Origin: Cercis canadensis
Lineage: Eukaryota > Streptophyta > Magnoliopsida > Fabales > Fabaceae
Assembly: GCA_003255065.1 (NCBI GenBank)
Contig: QAOA01008374.1
Coordinates: 363,570 to 427,569, forward strand
Direction: 5' to 3'
Length of the DNA stretch: 64,000 bases
Made by a program: the position numbers and the translations under genes. Shown in pieces: positions 36,900-48,632 of this stretch (the first letter of the stretch is position 1; every line of letters starts with the position of its first letter). A model generated the notes under the pieces. That model was given only the letters and a program-made list of their open reading frames with translations. It was not told the DNA's origin and made no database searches.

Positions 36900-37678
36900 A
36901 AATAAAAAATATAAGTTTTCTTTTAAGTATTTTGTAAAGAAGAGAGTATGTTCGTTACCCCTTAAGTTAATTTAGCAATAGAAGGATCATTGTGAGTACA
37001 TAATCCTCGACACAGGCACACTTTCCCTCGTTGATCTATCCTTTGATTATCTTCTCTCTTGCTTCTTCACATCCGCCCTAGATACGCGGTTTGTGTCTTT
37101 TTGTTTCATTTTATTTTCGTACGATCTTTTATTTAGTGATCATTTCGATGATGAACCACTTTTTTGCCATTGACTCTAACTAAGAATGGAAGAGCATTTT
37201 GATACGGTCCTTTAAAAAAAAAAAACTTCAAGACTTTTTTATTGACTAATTTTTGAGACATTAATTAGAAGTTTAAATCTTATTATCTTTAATAAAAAAT
37301 TTATAATTTAACCAACTTTGAAAATAAATTAATAAAATTCACTTAAATATTTAATTCACACTTTTTTTTTTCCATTGAAAGAATTTCTATTTATATATAA
37401 TTTTTCAGTTTAAATAGTTTTTTTTAAATTTTTTTTTTTTTTTGTTTTAAGAGAAGAGTATCATTGGGTCTTTCACTCATATCTCACATTAGCCTAATGC
37501 ATTTAGAAAAAAAATTTCCTTGGGTACTGCCCCGAGGATTTGAATCTTGATTAGCTTAGATAACCTGTTGCATCCTTATTATTAGACTAAACAATTGGTG
37601 TTAACTTAAATAGTTTGAATAAAAAAAAATTGATAGGCCTCACAACATTACATGTGACTTTATGTACATTGTACAAAA

Positions 37679-37983
37679 AATCAAACAGTTTATAGTTGAG
37701 TGGTACTAAGATCATTCTTATAATTTCTTTTGTGGAGTTGCTATTTTTATACTCTATTTTGTTAATGACACTTTTTTTTTAATCTTTAAATATGATATAA
37801 TCTAAATTTCTCTATGAAATATTTTTAATTTTGACTAAATTTTTTTATATTAAATTAATAATTTTTACAATTGACTAAATTTCTTTTATATTAAATAAAA
37901 GTAAATTAGTTTATATTATATTTAAATATTAAGTAAAATATAATATTAATAAAATAAAATATAAAAATAGCAGCTATTATCTT
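37679..37983. mobile_element. SINE family B remnant followed by a MITE copy
   Basis: 37679-37732 is the head of a family B SINE (caaacagtttatagttgagtg) that breaks off. From about 37737 the sequence is a third copy of the 1986/45216 MITE family, ending ataaaaatagcagctattat at about 37983. The MITE appears to have inserted into, or replaced, the SINE body. Confidence 0.55.
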
Positions 37984-38545
37984 TTTTGTGTTTGAATTAG
38001 AGTTATAAAAAGGCTACATGGCTCAATCTTAGTTGTCTGATTGGATCAATCTTGGCCGTTTGAATGGCTAAGATTATAGTTGAGGTCTGAGCAAGAGCAA
38101 TGACTAGACGACAAGGTCATATATTTTTCAAACCCACTTTTATTTTTAATAAAATATAAAATACAGTTGGGTAGATAAAAGAATTATGTCATTAACTGTC
38201 TCTTTAAATTATAATCACTATCATTAAATAAATTTAATTGACATATTCTTTTGTCAATTTACTAGTGTGGACAATAAAGATTTGCAGTAAAATTAAAGAG
38301 TTGAGGAAGTCCAAATGAGCTTCGTAGTAACCGTAATTAGCCTGTAATAATTCAGACAAAGAACTACGTGGCAGGCTAGGGTGCACCGCAGCTCCTAAAA
38401 AGCCCCTACCCCATCCACCACCAGCAGACGCCATCGCACTCCCACACCACATCCCCCCATTCTTGCTCACTCACTCCCTTTCTCTCTCTCTCTCTCAACT
38501 TTTCTCTTTATTTCTCAGACCACCCCTCCAACTCCCCAAATTTAC

Positions 38546-38563
38546 ATGGCCCTGCCACTCTGA
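38546..38563 (+). promoter_or_regulatory. Five-codon uORF in the PEAPOD leader
   Basis: ATG GCC CTG CCA CTC TGA lies 40 bases upstream of the PEAPOD start codon. If in the transcript, it could reduce main-frame translation. Whether it is transcribed is not shown here. Confidence 0.45.
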
Positions 38564-38602
38564 GGGATCGCCGTGGCTCCTCCCTTGCCGGAATCGGTCG
38601 CC

Positions 38603-41600
38603 ATGAACGCCGGCACCGCAACTTTCCGCTCCATTCTCGACAAACCCCTCAACCAGCTCACCGAGGATGACATTTCACAGCTCACCCGCGAAGACTGTCG
38701 CAAATTTCTCAAAGAAAAAGGTCCTCTTTCTCTCTCTTGCATTTTTTTTATTTCCTTTTTTGTCCTTCTTCAGCTCCATGATCTCCGGCACCTGAAAGCG
38801 GAGGACCTCCATTTTCCTTAATTAATTAATGTGCTATTTAAATAATTGGGCTTTGGATATATATTATAGTAACGGCCGGGGAATAATAAATAAATAAAGT
38901 ATGTGAAAAATTGAGTCGGGGAGACACGTGTCCGTACAGGGATGCGTCGGCCTTCGTGGAACAAATCGCAGGCGATCCAGCAAGTTATTTCGCTTAAGGC
39001 TTTGCTCGAACCCACTGACGACGATTCCGACGCCGGAACTTTCAGAAGGATCACCTTTGTTTCCGCGCCCGAAGATACCCCACCAGTGAGTTTTTTGCTT
39101 TTTATACTCACCCCTGCTTGGTTGCTGAGAGAATGAAGGAAAATTTGCTACTTGAGAAATGGGAAGCTGTGGGGTCTTACCGGGTTTGTTTGCAGGGGAA
39201 TTTGAATGTGGCTGATTCCGCTACGGTGCCCGGAGCTGATGTTGCAGTTTCGGGTTTAGCTGAAGAGCCGGTTTTGCAGACTAGAGAGGAGCTTCCGAAA
39301 TCTGGGTCATCTGGGGAAAAAGCTACCGGTGCTGAAACCAATGAGAAGGCCGTCAGTCCCAGGTATTTTTCGGTTTTTCTTCTGATAACCTTTTGGTTAA
39401 TGTGCATTCTTTAGCTTTTGGAATGTATAAGGAAGTTGTCCATGGTGTAATCTCGTCCAAGTTTGCCCATTTTAAGCTTTAACTTAAAGGTTGCTTTTAG
39501 AATTTGGCATGGAAAATATTATGGCAAATAGTATCATTGTGGTGCAGGTGTTCGATAAAGAGTGAATGATACCATTAGGCAAGTGAAATATGAGCAAAAT
39601 GGGAAAAAGGTTAAAGTATGCTTTCAAGTGGATTTTCTTAAGGCATTAACTTTATATGTGGATACATTGTTTAATGAGGGATAGGAGATGATGAAGAAGG
39701 TGGTTTTTGGTATCCTATGTTGTGTGTACGCAAAAGTGAAGGCAAAACACTTGGAGAAGTAGATTTGAAAGTGAGTGCTTTATATGGTGTTACTGACTGC
39801 GTATAGATGCAACTTGCTTTCATTTGACGGTTGGATGTTTCTGAGCTGTGTTAGATATGTGGGATCTACTTTCAGCAAAGTTAGGATAGCTGAAAGATGG
39901 GAGCTTGCTTTCATTTGAACGGTTGGATGTTTCTGAGCTGTGTTAGATATGTGGGACCCTACTTGCAGCAAGGTTAGGATAGCTGAAAGATGGGAGAGCA
40001 CTGGCTTCCATTAGCATTATGGAATATGGATATCTAATTAACCAATCCCCCAGCATAGAGAGAACAAGAGAAAGAGGAAGCACTATTAGAAACCAAATAT
40101 CTGCTATTGTAAAGTCATGATGTCCTGCAGTTCCAACATTATTATTATTCCAAATTTCTATCATTGCTTTTGGATTTGCTAATTATCTTATGTTTGTATC
40201 ATTAGTCCATGTCTGCAAGTCTGTTTGGTTGTTTTCTAGCATGTAAACAGTTAACCTTTCCACTTGAAACAGTGGATGTAACTATAAGCCATTAACTTAA
40301 CCAGAGACATTAATAAGTATTGTGTTTTGGCCATGTGCAATGAATCTCAATGATTGTTAATAATCATAATGCAGTTGCATGCTTCAGCTGTTGCTACTTC
40401 TGTATTGGAAGAAGTGTTTCACTGGGAATTATAGTTAAACCCTTCTAATAATAATTCTATTGAAAGACAAGAGAAAAAAAAAAAAAAAAACCTGGATGTT
40501 GACGTGGCTTTTGCTCCCTGTAGTAGCAGGTAGTGTTATGCCTAGCAGAAGAGAAAGCCTACAAGTCATGCTTGAAGAGGACTGCTTTTTCCCCTTCTAG
40601 TGCTGAAGTTTAGTTAAAAATAATTTCAAGGAAGTTGGACCATGTTTAACTTCTCCACGATTGTAGCAATTAAGTATTCTAGGTTTGCTAGCCCTATTTA
40701 TATATTGTAGTTCAGGATGCTGACACAGTGTACAAAAGTTGAACGAACTCTTGAGATGATATCTGATTTATATGAAGATGCTATCATATTTGGGTTCTTG
40801 TATTATATGGAGCTTCTTTCTATATAAAGAGAGAAATTCAGCAACTTAAAATGTCAACGATGGAGGTTCACTAAATTTTTACACATGATATGGTTGATTG
40901 AAGGCTGGTCAATAACTCCTTCTCTGTATTACTTATGCAAGTTCTGAACAGAATTTCTTCTAAATTTGGTACAGAGGGTGTGAAACTAGTCAGTCAGTTG
41001 CGCAAATGACAATTTTCTACTGCGGTAAGGTGAATGTTTATGATGGAGTGCCGCCTGATAAGGTAGGAAATGAAGCTTCGCTTGCATGGATACCTGGTGA
41101 TAAATCCAATACAATTTCTCCTTCCAATGCGGCCATATTTGGATTTGCAGGCACGAACAATCATGCAGCTCGCAGCAAGTCCAACCCATTCACCTCCTGA
41201 TGATTTATTCAATAGAAGTTCAACAGTTTGGCCTTCTCCTTGCCACTTACAGATGGATAAAGATGCTCTTGTCCCATTTGATACAATCCCTCAGGTTGCT
41301 AAAGCAGGTAGTCATGGGTGGGAGGATTATCTAATGTTACCTTGAAGTGCTTTAGTGCATGAGGCCAATGAGTTTTCTTCATTGAGCATTGCATCCCCTT
41401 CTGGCATTTTTTCAGGGAATGCATTAGTAATCAAATAAGCAGATCCAGAAAATATACAGAAAATGGTTTTAGCCTTTTATACATATTACTCAATTTAACA
41501 TTTGAAGCAATATAAAACAACCTGCTCTGCTTCGCCTTCGTGGTAAAAATCGGTTCATGCCAAAGGTTTTTTTGCATTATATTGTTTGGCTTGTCATTTT

Positions 41601-43572
41601 CATAACTTTTTCATGCTATGCATTGTTTCTATGCTAGAGCAAACATTATTGGATCTCTAGACATTGGTGTCAGAATTCTTTTTCAGACAACCAAATTGAC
41701 TCTAAATCCCAAGTTTACAGTTATAACTAATGAGTCCTTGTGGCTAGATGATTGATGAAAAGAACATCTTTGACTCCTTAAAATCATGAGAACCTGCATC
41801 ATTTTTCAATTAGCAATGTTAATGTCCACATATTATAATTTGGTGACATTTGGCAACTTTCTAATTCATGTATGAAATCGATTTTACAGATAAGGTGATG
41901 GAATATCCACTGCAGTACAGGGAGAAAGGGAGCACTGTTCGTGATGTTGGTAAGGACAATTAATTCTTTGGAGTTGTGACCTGCAAAAACTTTTCCTGGT
42001 TCTCATTTTTCACAGGTTTATACTGTGTTAATGCATTTTAAATATGAAAATAGAAAATTCAGAAATAACAAGGGGGCTGAAGTTGGACTATATGCTGCTT
42101 CTTTTTTATTGGTAATATTTTAGTTTGTCCTCCCTGATCCTTTTATTTTGGCAAGTTAGGAGAGGAGAAGAGATAAGATCTTATCTTTTTCTGTTGGCAT
42201 CTCAGGCCATATTATAATGATTTGAGGAATTGTAAGATTTCATCAACCTGACCCCACCCCAAGTTAAATCCTAGTTCTCCCCTTGAAGCGTGCAAAAAAG
42301 GTGAATATCAATGAATTAACATACAGGCATCAGCAAAGTGTACGAGTATGATTTATCTTTGATGTGGTGTGTCTAAGAGCTATGGAGTTGATTGCTGGTT
42401 TGCTTCTTCAGTAGGTTTTGGATGTCAGCTCCACTCTGGAGTGCAGGATTCTCGTGTATGTTGTGACCATCAATATCTGCCCTTGTCTGCTAATAAAATT
42501 GCTACTATTGGAATATGGGTGATTTCCAGATTTTCAGCCATTTAAGGATCAGGGCAATATGTTCCTATGTGTGTGTGTGTTTTTTATTTTTATTTTTAGA
42601 GAGAGGGGGGGGGGGGGGGGGGGNGGGGGGGGTTACAGTTGTTGTTCAACCATTTAGGAAGCGTAGAGGGTCAAATTTTGGGTATCTGATTATTGGCAAC
42701 TTTTATTCTTCTTTCATAAGATGTAGAAGGTCAAGCAAGCAGAAAAGTTTCACTGCAGCGATATCTTGAAAAGCGAAAAGACAGGTATCACCAGAACTAA
42801 GCTATCTTTTGTTAATTCAGGTCAATTTCATCTTGTACGTTCCCAGTTATTAGTATTAATAATACCCCACTCAATTATAGTATTTTTTCTGCTCATTTTT
42901 CTATCAGGGCAAGAGTAAAGATCAAGAAAAATATGGTAGGAACTTCCTCTAACTTGGAGATGTACTTGAACCACCAAGTGAAGGCCCATGCCTCAAACGG
43001 GAATTCAAGCCATAGCAGCACGAGCTCTCCCCCACAACCTAGAGTGCCACAAGCTTCTGGTGGCTCATCCGACAACCAGCTAAAGATTGCCCTTCCTTTA
43101 GATCTCAACGACAAAGGTAGGTCCCTTATATTTTCTCAAATGTCAACTAATCAACAATTATCTGTATATTTCCTTTTAAAAAAGAAATTGACTATAAGCC
43201 TTTAAAGCATGTCAATTAGAGTAGTATCATAAGTGAAGTAAATCAGATTGTCCTGCTTGCTGTACTGATAATTAAGGATCTACTTAAATTGTAAACCAAC
43301 TAACAACCAGTGAGGGATCTTTGTCTTCAGTGCTTGTAAGATGGTTCACAAATAAGTAGATATTAACCATTGAAGAGAAGTGACAAAGGATAATTTTGTT
43401 GTGGCTAATGAATATAAAGTCATTGTCTTGATAACAGGACAGAAAGCTAAAAGATTTATTGATGTTTGATGAACCACTCATCCTTCATGCTTACTTTATA
43501 AAATAGAATTTAATATTTATACCCATGAGTTTACGAATTCTCGATGGCTTTGCAGATGTTCAAGAATGCTAA
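38603..43572 (+). CDS. PPD: PEAPOD / TIFY4 transcriptional regulator
   Basis: Nine exons: 38603-38720, 38940-39085, 39196-39362, 40975-41062, 41151-41307, 41890-41949, 42727-42784, 42908-43116, 43556-43572. They join in frame to 339 residues. PEAPOD proteins limit meristemoid proliferation and so leaf and seed size; they bind KIX8/9 and the NINJA-TOPLESS co-repressors. Domains in order: the PPD domain (about 9-60, with LTEDDISQLTREDCRKFLKEKG and RRPSWNKSQAIQQV), the TIFY domain (about 153-185, QMTIFYCGKVNVYDGVPPDK), and a degenerate Jas motif (about 250-272, SRKVSLQRYLEKRKDR) without the LPIAR degron or PY, as expected for this subfamily. The last exon encodes only DVQEC. The first donor (GTCCTC) is weak, but the resulting KEKG-MRRPSW junction is the conserved one. 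Grasses lack this family. Confidence 0.94.
39813..39995. repeat. 91-bp tandem duplication inside PEAPOD intron 3
   Basis: Two copies (39813-39903 and 39904-39995) of a segment beginning cttgctttcatttga differ at several bases. No N lies at the junction. It sits in the long intron between exons 3 and 4. Confidence 0.8.
42605..42632 (+). repeat. Poly(G) tract in PEAPOD intron 6
   Basis: A run of about 27 G with one N at 42624 lies 95 bases upstream of exon 7, preceded by GAGAG. Its real length is doubtful because such runs sequence badly. Confidence 0.8.
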
Positions 43573-44480
43573 AATTTAGAAGAGACTTAATAGATTATGC
43601 AGATTTGGGAGTTGAGATGTTTGAAGAGCTCTTCTTTCCTTGAGATGATTACAGTTACAGTAAAACTGGAGAGAAGAGATCATAGCCTTTAGAAGCAAGC
43701 CTTAATAGATTATTGCAAGAACTGGGTTGCTCTTAGAGTGGTCACTGTAGGATCTTAACTACCGGGTGAATTTCTTTTGTTTAGTACGGTTGAGTATCTC
43801 TCACCTAATCAATTTTGTAATATCAGGCATCTAATTTCAGCCTTCGGAATATTTTATCACTGATGCTAAGATTTTCTGAGTCAATGTAGAGCCAGAAGCC
43901 GCCATTTTCCCAGGAATATTATAATGTAAATCCATTTTGTACAAGCTGAACTAGTAACTTCATCACCTCTTATTTTGTTTATTTTATTTTTTTGCGATAT
44001 TTATATTTTAATATTCAGTCACTCAAACCACAAAAAATTCAGGTGAGTCGCCATTATTGTTAAATTTCTTAAATTGTTCTTACTATTGACCACTGGTTAG
44101 TGTGTAATATTCTTTAGTCATGAATGGTATATTTGGAAATTCACATCAAATTATTTGTGTCAATCTTTGATGTCTCTTTCATTTTTCGAACTGGAAAGTG
44201 ACGAGTTACATTTATATCAATTCTATTTTGGTTGTAAAAAATCACACACGTATTTNAGTAACGAGTCACATTTATATCAATTCTATTTTGGTTGTAAAAA
44301 ATCACACACGTATTTAAAAAATAAATAAATAAAAAAGAAGTGGCAGGAATAGAATTAAACAAAACGACAACAATGATAATTTTCTTTGGTGAAAACGCCC
44401 ACCACATAGTAAAATTGTGAAATATTCGCCACAATAATACTATTATTACGTAGATATTTGAATTCTATATTTTTTTTATG
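43573..44480. other. PEAPOD 3' flank and short intergenic
   Basis: The first few hundred bases are the probable PEAPOD 3' UTR. The rest is AT-rich and ends in the promoter of the first acireductone dioxygenase gene. Confidence 0.5.
44197..44315. repeat. 59-bp direct duplication joined by a single N (probable assembly artefact)
   Basis: Copies at 44197-44255 and 44257-44315 differ at two bases and meet at N 44256. It lies about 270 bases upstream of the first ARD start codon, so promoter distances there may be overstated by 60 bases. Confidence 0.85.
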
Positions 44481-44483
44481 CTC

Positions 44484-44490
44484 TATAAAA
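44484..44490 (+). promoter_or_regulatory. TATA box of the first ARD gene
   Basis: TATAAAA lies 97 bases upstream of the ATG at 44581. Confidence 0.5.
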
Positions 44491-44580
44491 AAGTAAACGT
44501 ACTCTTCAACTCAAATGTGTTTGGATTGTGAGAACTGAGAAGCAACGTTTCCAGCAGAGGCAGAGTGATTTCACTCATCC

Positions 44581-46599
44581 ATGGCGCTCGAGGTGAGTTC
44601 TCTCTTTTCCTCATGGAGGACATTGTTGTAATTATAATTAATAAATAGAATCATAAATCATAATTACTAAATTGTTTCAGGCATGGTTCATGGACGAGAG
44701 CGATGAAGATCCAAGGCTTCCTCACCATCGAAGCCCCAAGGAATTTGTTTCCTTGCACCAATTGGCAGGTAAGCTATTAGCTACTCTTTCTTTCTTTCTT
44801 TCTTTTTCTCTCTAGAATAGTTAGATCAGAGTGTCTCACTGAGATTATGTGTAGTGCTTCTTCTTTGAATGTGAAAATGGTGAATTTGCAGAATTGGGGG
44901 TCTTATACTGGAAGCTCAATCCCAATGACTACGAGAACGATGAAGAATTGCGCAAGATTAGGGAAACCAGGGGATACAACTATATGGTAATTATTTTTTC
45001 ATTAATTTCACTTTCTTTTCTGTAATCCAAGGCAGCAACATGTTTTTATTTCATCTGTTGCTCATCATTCATAAAATTACATACATAATTTTATTTTATT
45101 TTGAAAGAAAATTTCCTTTTCCATTATAGCAGGCTAGAATCTGCTAATATGAATTGGAAAAGAAATAAGCTGTTTAACTCGTTATTATTACCATGTTATG
45201 AGCTGAATATATGTGGGGAGCCGCCATTTTTACACCTAATTTTATTAATGTCACACTTTATTTAATGTTTAAATATAATATATATAAAAAGTTTTTAGTA
45301 AATTGTAAAAATTCTCATTTAATATAAAAAGTTTTTAGTCAAAGTCAAAAGCTTTCTATATTAATTGAGGGTAATTTAGTCTAATATCAAATTTAGATAT
45401 TAAATAAGGTATGTTATTAGCAAAATTGGGTGTGGAAATAACGGTTCCCTATATGTATTATGCTATGAGATTTTTGCTGTTATGTTCTTCCCCAGATATG
45501 GATTGTATGTTTTTATTCGACTCAGTGAAATATCACATAGGTTTTGCGTGAAAGTATATAAACTTTGGGATAGAGAAACGAAGTTTGCACACTTAGGTGT
45601 AGAGGTGTAGAAAATTTGAGCTATATAAAAAAATTTTAGACGAGTACAGTTAAAACAGATGCTACTATGTGTGAAGGTGTAGAGTATGCGAATAATGCAA
45701 CCCCTTGGGATAAGCTATCTATGATTTAGCTTGTTGATTGATTTTTTACCTTGAGTTCCTTCCATTTCTTGGTAGTACAATTGCTAAGCTAAACAAATCC
45801 TTTCTTGTTTAGGCTTTTGACACTCTAGTGGTTTTGATTTCATGGGTTTTTACTTTCTAAACCCTCTTGTTGTATTGTGTTCTGTAGAATTTTCCCATTA
45901 TGTGAAGGCAAATTTAACTGTCTTCCATGTTTGTTTAACAACATTACCAAGACCTATATGAATATAACCAAGTTGGTTCTTTGTTTTGTGTGTTGAGGGT
46001 GTTGGTAGCTTGATTTATTTCGACTAACTCTTACTACATTGCAGGATCTGCTTGATTTATGCCCAGAAAAAGTTGAAAATTATGAACAGAAGTTGAAGAA
46101 CTTCTACACAGAGCACATTCATCAGGATGAAGAGATTCGTTATTGCTTGGAAGGATGTGGCTACTTTGATGTACGAGACAAGGATGACCGTTGGATTCGC
46201 ATTTGGATCAACGCAGGTGATCTTATCATTTTGCCTGCTGGAATTTACCACCGGTTCACTCTTGACACAAGCAACTATGTAAAGGTAAGCAATTTTTGTT
46301 ATGCTAACTATAGCAATCAAAAGCTCTTGACTAAGGCTTTCTTTAGGAGATTTTGTAAAAATAATTGCGCAATTTCAAGATTGTTGAAAATAGATCAAGG
46401 TTCAAGACTCATCAATGGTTGATTAATCAGTGTGTTTGGTTATGTGTATGTGTTTTGTGTTTGTGTGCAGCTAATGAGGTTGTTCATTGGAGAACCAGTG
46501 TGGACAGCGTATAATCGGCCACAGGAAGGTCACCCTGCGAGAAAGGAATATATTAAGAGCTTGACTGAGAAAATGGGAGTGCCACTTGCAGCTCATTAG
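44581..46599 (+). CDS. ARD: Acireductone dioxygenase, copy 1
   Basis: Five exons: 44581-44592, 44681-44768, 44892-44986, 46045-46284, 46471-46599, joined in frame to 187 residues. ARD oxidises acireductone in the methionine salvage (Yang) cycle that recycles methylthioadenosine from ethylene, polyamine and nicotianamine synthesis. It is a cupin whose bound metal (Fe or Ni) decides the product. The metal ligands are present: His89, His91 and Glu95 in [11 protein letters not shown] and His134 in YHRFTLD. The first exon codes only MALE, so it is easily missed by gene finders. Compared with the second copy it lacks two introns: exon 4 (240 nt) equals the second copy's exons 4 plus 5 (115 + 125 nt), and the last exon is unsplit. 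Intron 3 carries a MITE. Cytosolic or nuclear location is inferred from the absence of any targeting peptide. Confidence 0.94.
45216..45449. mobile_element. MITE, 234 bp, inside intron 3 of ARD copy 1
   Basis: The inverted ends gggagccgccatttttacacc and, on the opposite strand, gggaaccgttatttccacac are flanked by tatatgtg (45208-45215) and tatatgta (45450-45457). Same family as 1986-2214. Confidence 0.75.
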
Positions 46600-46786
46600 G
46601 GTCTATATACTCATATACAAGCCTATCTATGATTAATGTACAGATGTAAGATTATGTTGGTATGATATTGTATAGTATACTCTTATACAATAGATGATCT
46701 GTCTGTAAAACCTCAAATACATCAGACATTGAGATGAAACTCTGAAATAAGATCAAGACATATATATGTTAGATTAAAACTAACTT

Positions 46787-46871
46787 TCGTATTGTAGGTG
46801 AGTGGTATTGAGATTGTTCTTAGAACTTGTGGGTTTTGTATATAAATTCAGAGTTGAAAAAAAAAAAACAA
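46787..46871 (+). mobile_element. SINE family B, 85 bp
   Basis: Box A-like taggtgagtggtat, a degenerate box B and an A-rich tail are flanked by the 11-bp direct repeat aaaactaactt (46776-46786 and 46872-46882). It sits just downstream of the first ARD gene. Confidence 0.7.
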
Positions 46872-47203
46872 AAAACTAACTTGCCTGCAGTGTTTTTTTT
46901 NTTCTTTTGGTTATTTTATTTTATGTAAGGCTTTCAACTTAAAGTTAGTTATATGGTTTAAGGGAAGATAAGTACTTGTGGTCCTAATTTGTTGGTTGTG
47001 ACAAATTTTTTATCANGGCCAATATATTCATGGTCCTACCACAATCAAGGGCCAATCAAAGATCAAATTTGATAGTGCAAGATAAGTATGTTATTCCCTT
47101 TTCATAAATTCCATCATTCTCCTCCTTCCATTAAAAGTATTAAAGTTTTGATATTCATTGCCTTCGAGACTGACTCCAACACATCTAGAAGACTATATCT
47201 CTT

Positions 47204-47301
47204 ATCAAATAGCTTGTAGTTGAGTGAGACTAAGGTTGTACTTAGAGTTTGTGAATTTTGTATTCCAATCTAGAATCATAACTAAAAATATATAAAAAAA
47301 A
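47204..47301 (+). mobile_element. SINE family B, 98 bp, complete
   Basis: It begins atcaaatagcttgtagttgag, has box B-like gtattccaatc and ends in a tataaaaaaaaa tail. The perfect 15-bp target duplication aagactatatctctt is at 47189-47203 and 47302-47316. It has exactly the same length as the copy at 35483-35580. Confidence 0.85.
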
Positions 47302-48542
47302 AAGACTATATCTCTTTCTTCATTTTATGTTTCTTTTTCCCCTAAAAATGACAGTTTCCAATATAAAAACTCAACATGCTTTTCCTCTTTGAAGATTAAA
47401 ATGACTGAAAAAAAAAAAGACTGGATGAAGAAGAAATTTTGTTTAAAAACAAATAAGAAGGGAATTTTAGTTTGAACTTTAATTTCCGCATTCAAAGGGG
47501 AGACTTGATACAAATAGTTATTCAAAAGGAAATTGATAAGGATTTTAAATAAAGGCGTTTTCTGACTTTGAGAAACAATCTCCTAGCTTTTTCTATATTG
47601 AAAAAAAAAAAGACTGTCTTTTATACTTAAAAATTAAGATGAAAATCATGTCTATATATTCCTTACACATTGATCTATTTTTATTTCTTTTCATCTTCTA
47701 TTGTGGACTACGAAAGGAAATTTATCCAATGCATTCAACAAACGTGACTTAGACTAAGGCTTACCTCACTAATTACTTGGGATTTTTGAATCATATAATA
47801 CTATTCCAAATTCAAAGACGAAATTTATAAACTCTAAAGATGACTTTAATACGACTTGACTCTATGCTATTTGGTGTATAACACTAACCTTTGAAACTAA
47901 AAGACATTTTTTTCTTCCCATGTTTTACACTTTTATATTTTGCAATATTTGAGTGTAATCAAATTTATTCTACACATACTTTAGAAAGACATAATTTTTT
48001 TTTGTGTAATTTTAATTTTCTACGTATAATTAGTCATTAAATGTCGTGTCCTCTTAAAAGTAATTTATAAAAGTTAAAAAAAATGAGAGGTTCGAGTCTT
48101 GGTATCCTCCCTCATGCAACACTAATTTAAAAGAGGTACGAGACAACAATTTTTTGTTAACTCAGTATTTTTCCGAAATTTTAATATAAGGATGCAACAC
48201 GTGTAGGATCATGATTGGATATTCATGTTTTACTGCATATGTTTTTTTGGCGCACATTAAAATGTCGTGAAATATGCCGTATGCAATACGAGTCTCAATC
48301 TGGGGCAGGTCGTGACTCATCGTCCCACAGTCCCACTCATTCCGTGGACGCCGCATAATCATCGCGACTTAAATTACATTGTTACCCTCGTTCAGTCAGA
48401 GTGGTAATCCCGATTCATTTAACCGGGACGTATGCGGTCCAGCAATTGGACCCAGTAAATAGCATAAAAGGGCATTTTGGTCAACGTGGAATCTTTTGAG
48501 AGATGGGAATAGGAATAGTAGTAGGAGTGTAGGACTCTTTCC

Positions 48543-48550
48543 TATATAAA
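48543..48550 (+). promoter_or_regulatory. TATA box of the second ARD gene
   Basis: TATATAAA lies 83 bases upstream of the ATG at 48633, in a locally GC-richer context. Confidence 0.6.
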
Positions 48551-48632
48551 CATCCTCGCGTGGCCTCGAAGCATTGTGGTACAAATTCGATCGAAGAGTC
48601 TCACCCTCCAGCTGCAGAACAGAACCATAACC

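Larger units (their letters stand above)
46600..48540. other. Intergenic between the two ARD genes
   Basis: It starts with the 3' UTR of the first ARD gene and ends in the promoter of the second. It holds two complete family B SINEs (46787-46871, 47204-47301) and unresolved bases at about 46901 and 47016. No further gene seen. Confidence 0.5.

Noticed and set aside
38573-38602. Upstream extension of PEAPOD (APPLPESVA)
   Set aside because: It would need a GTG start. The first ATG at 38603 gives the usual N terminus.
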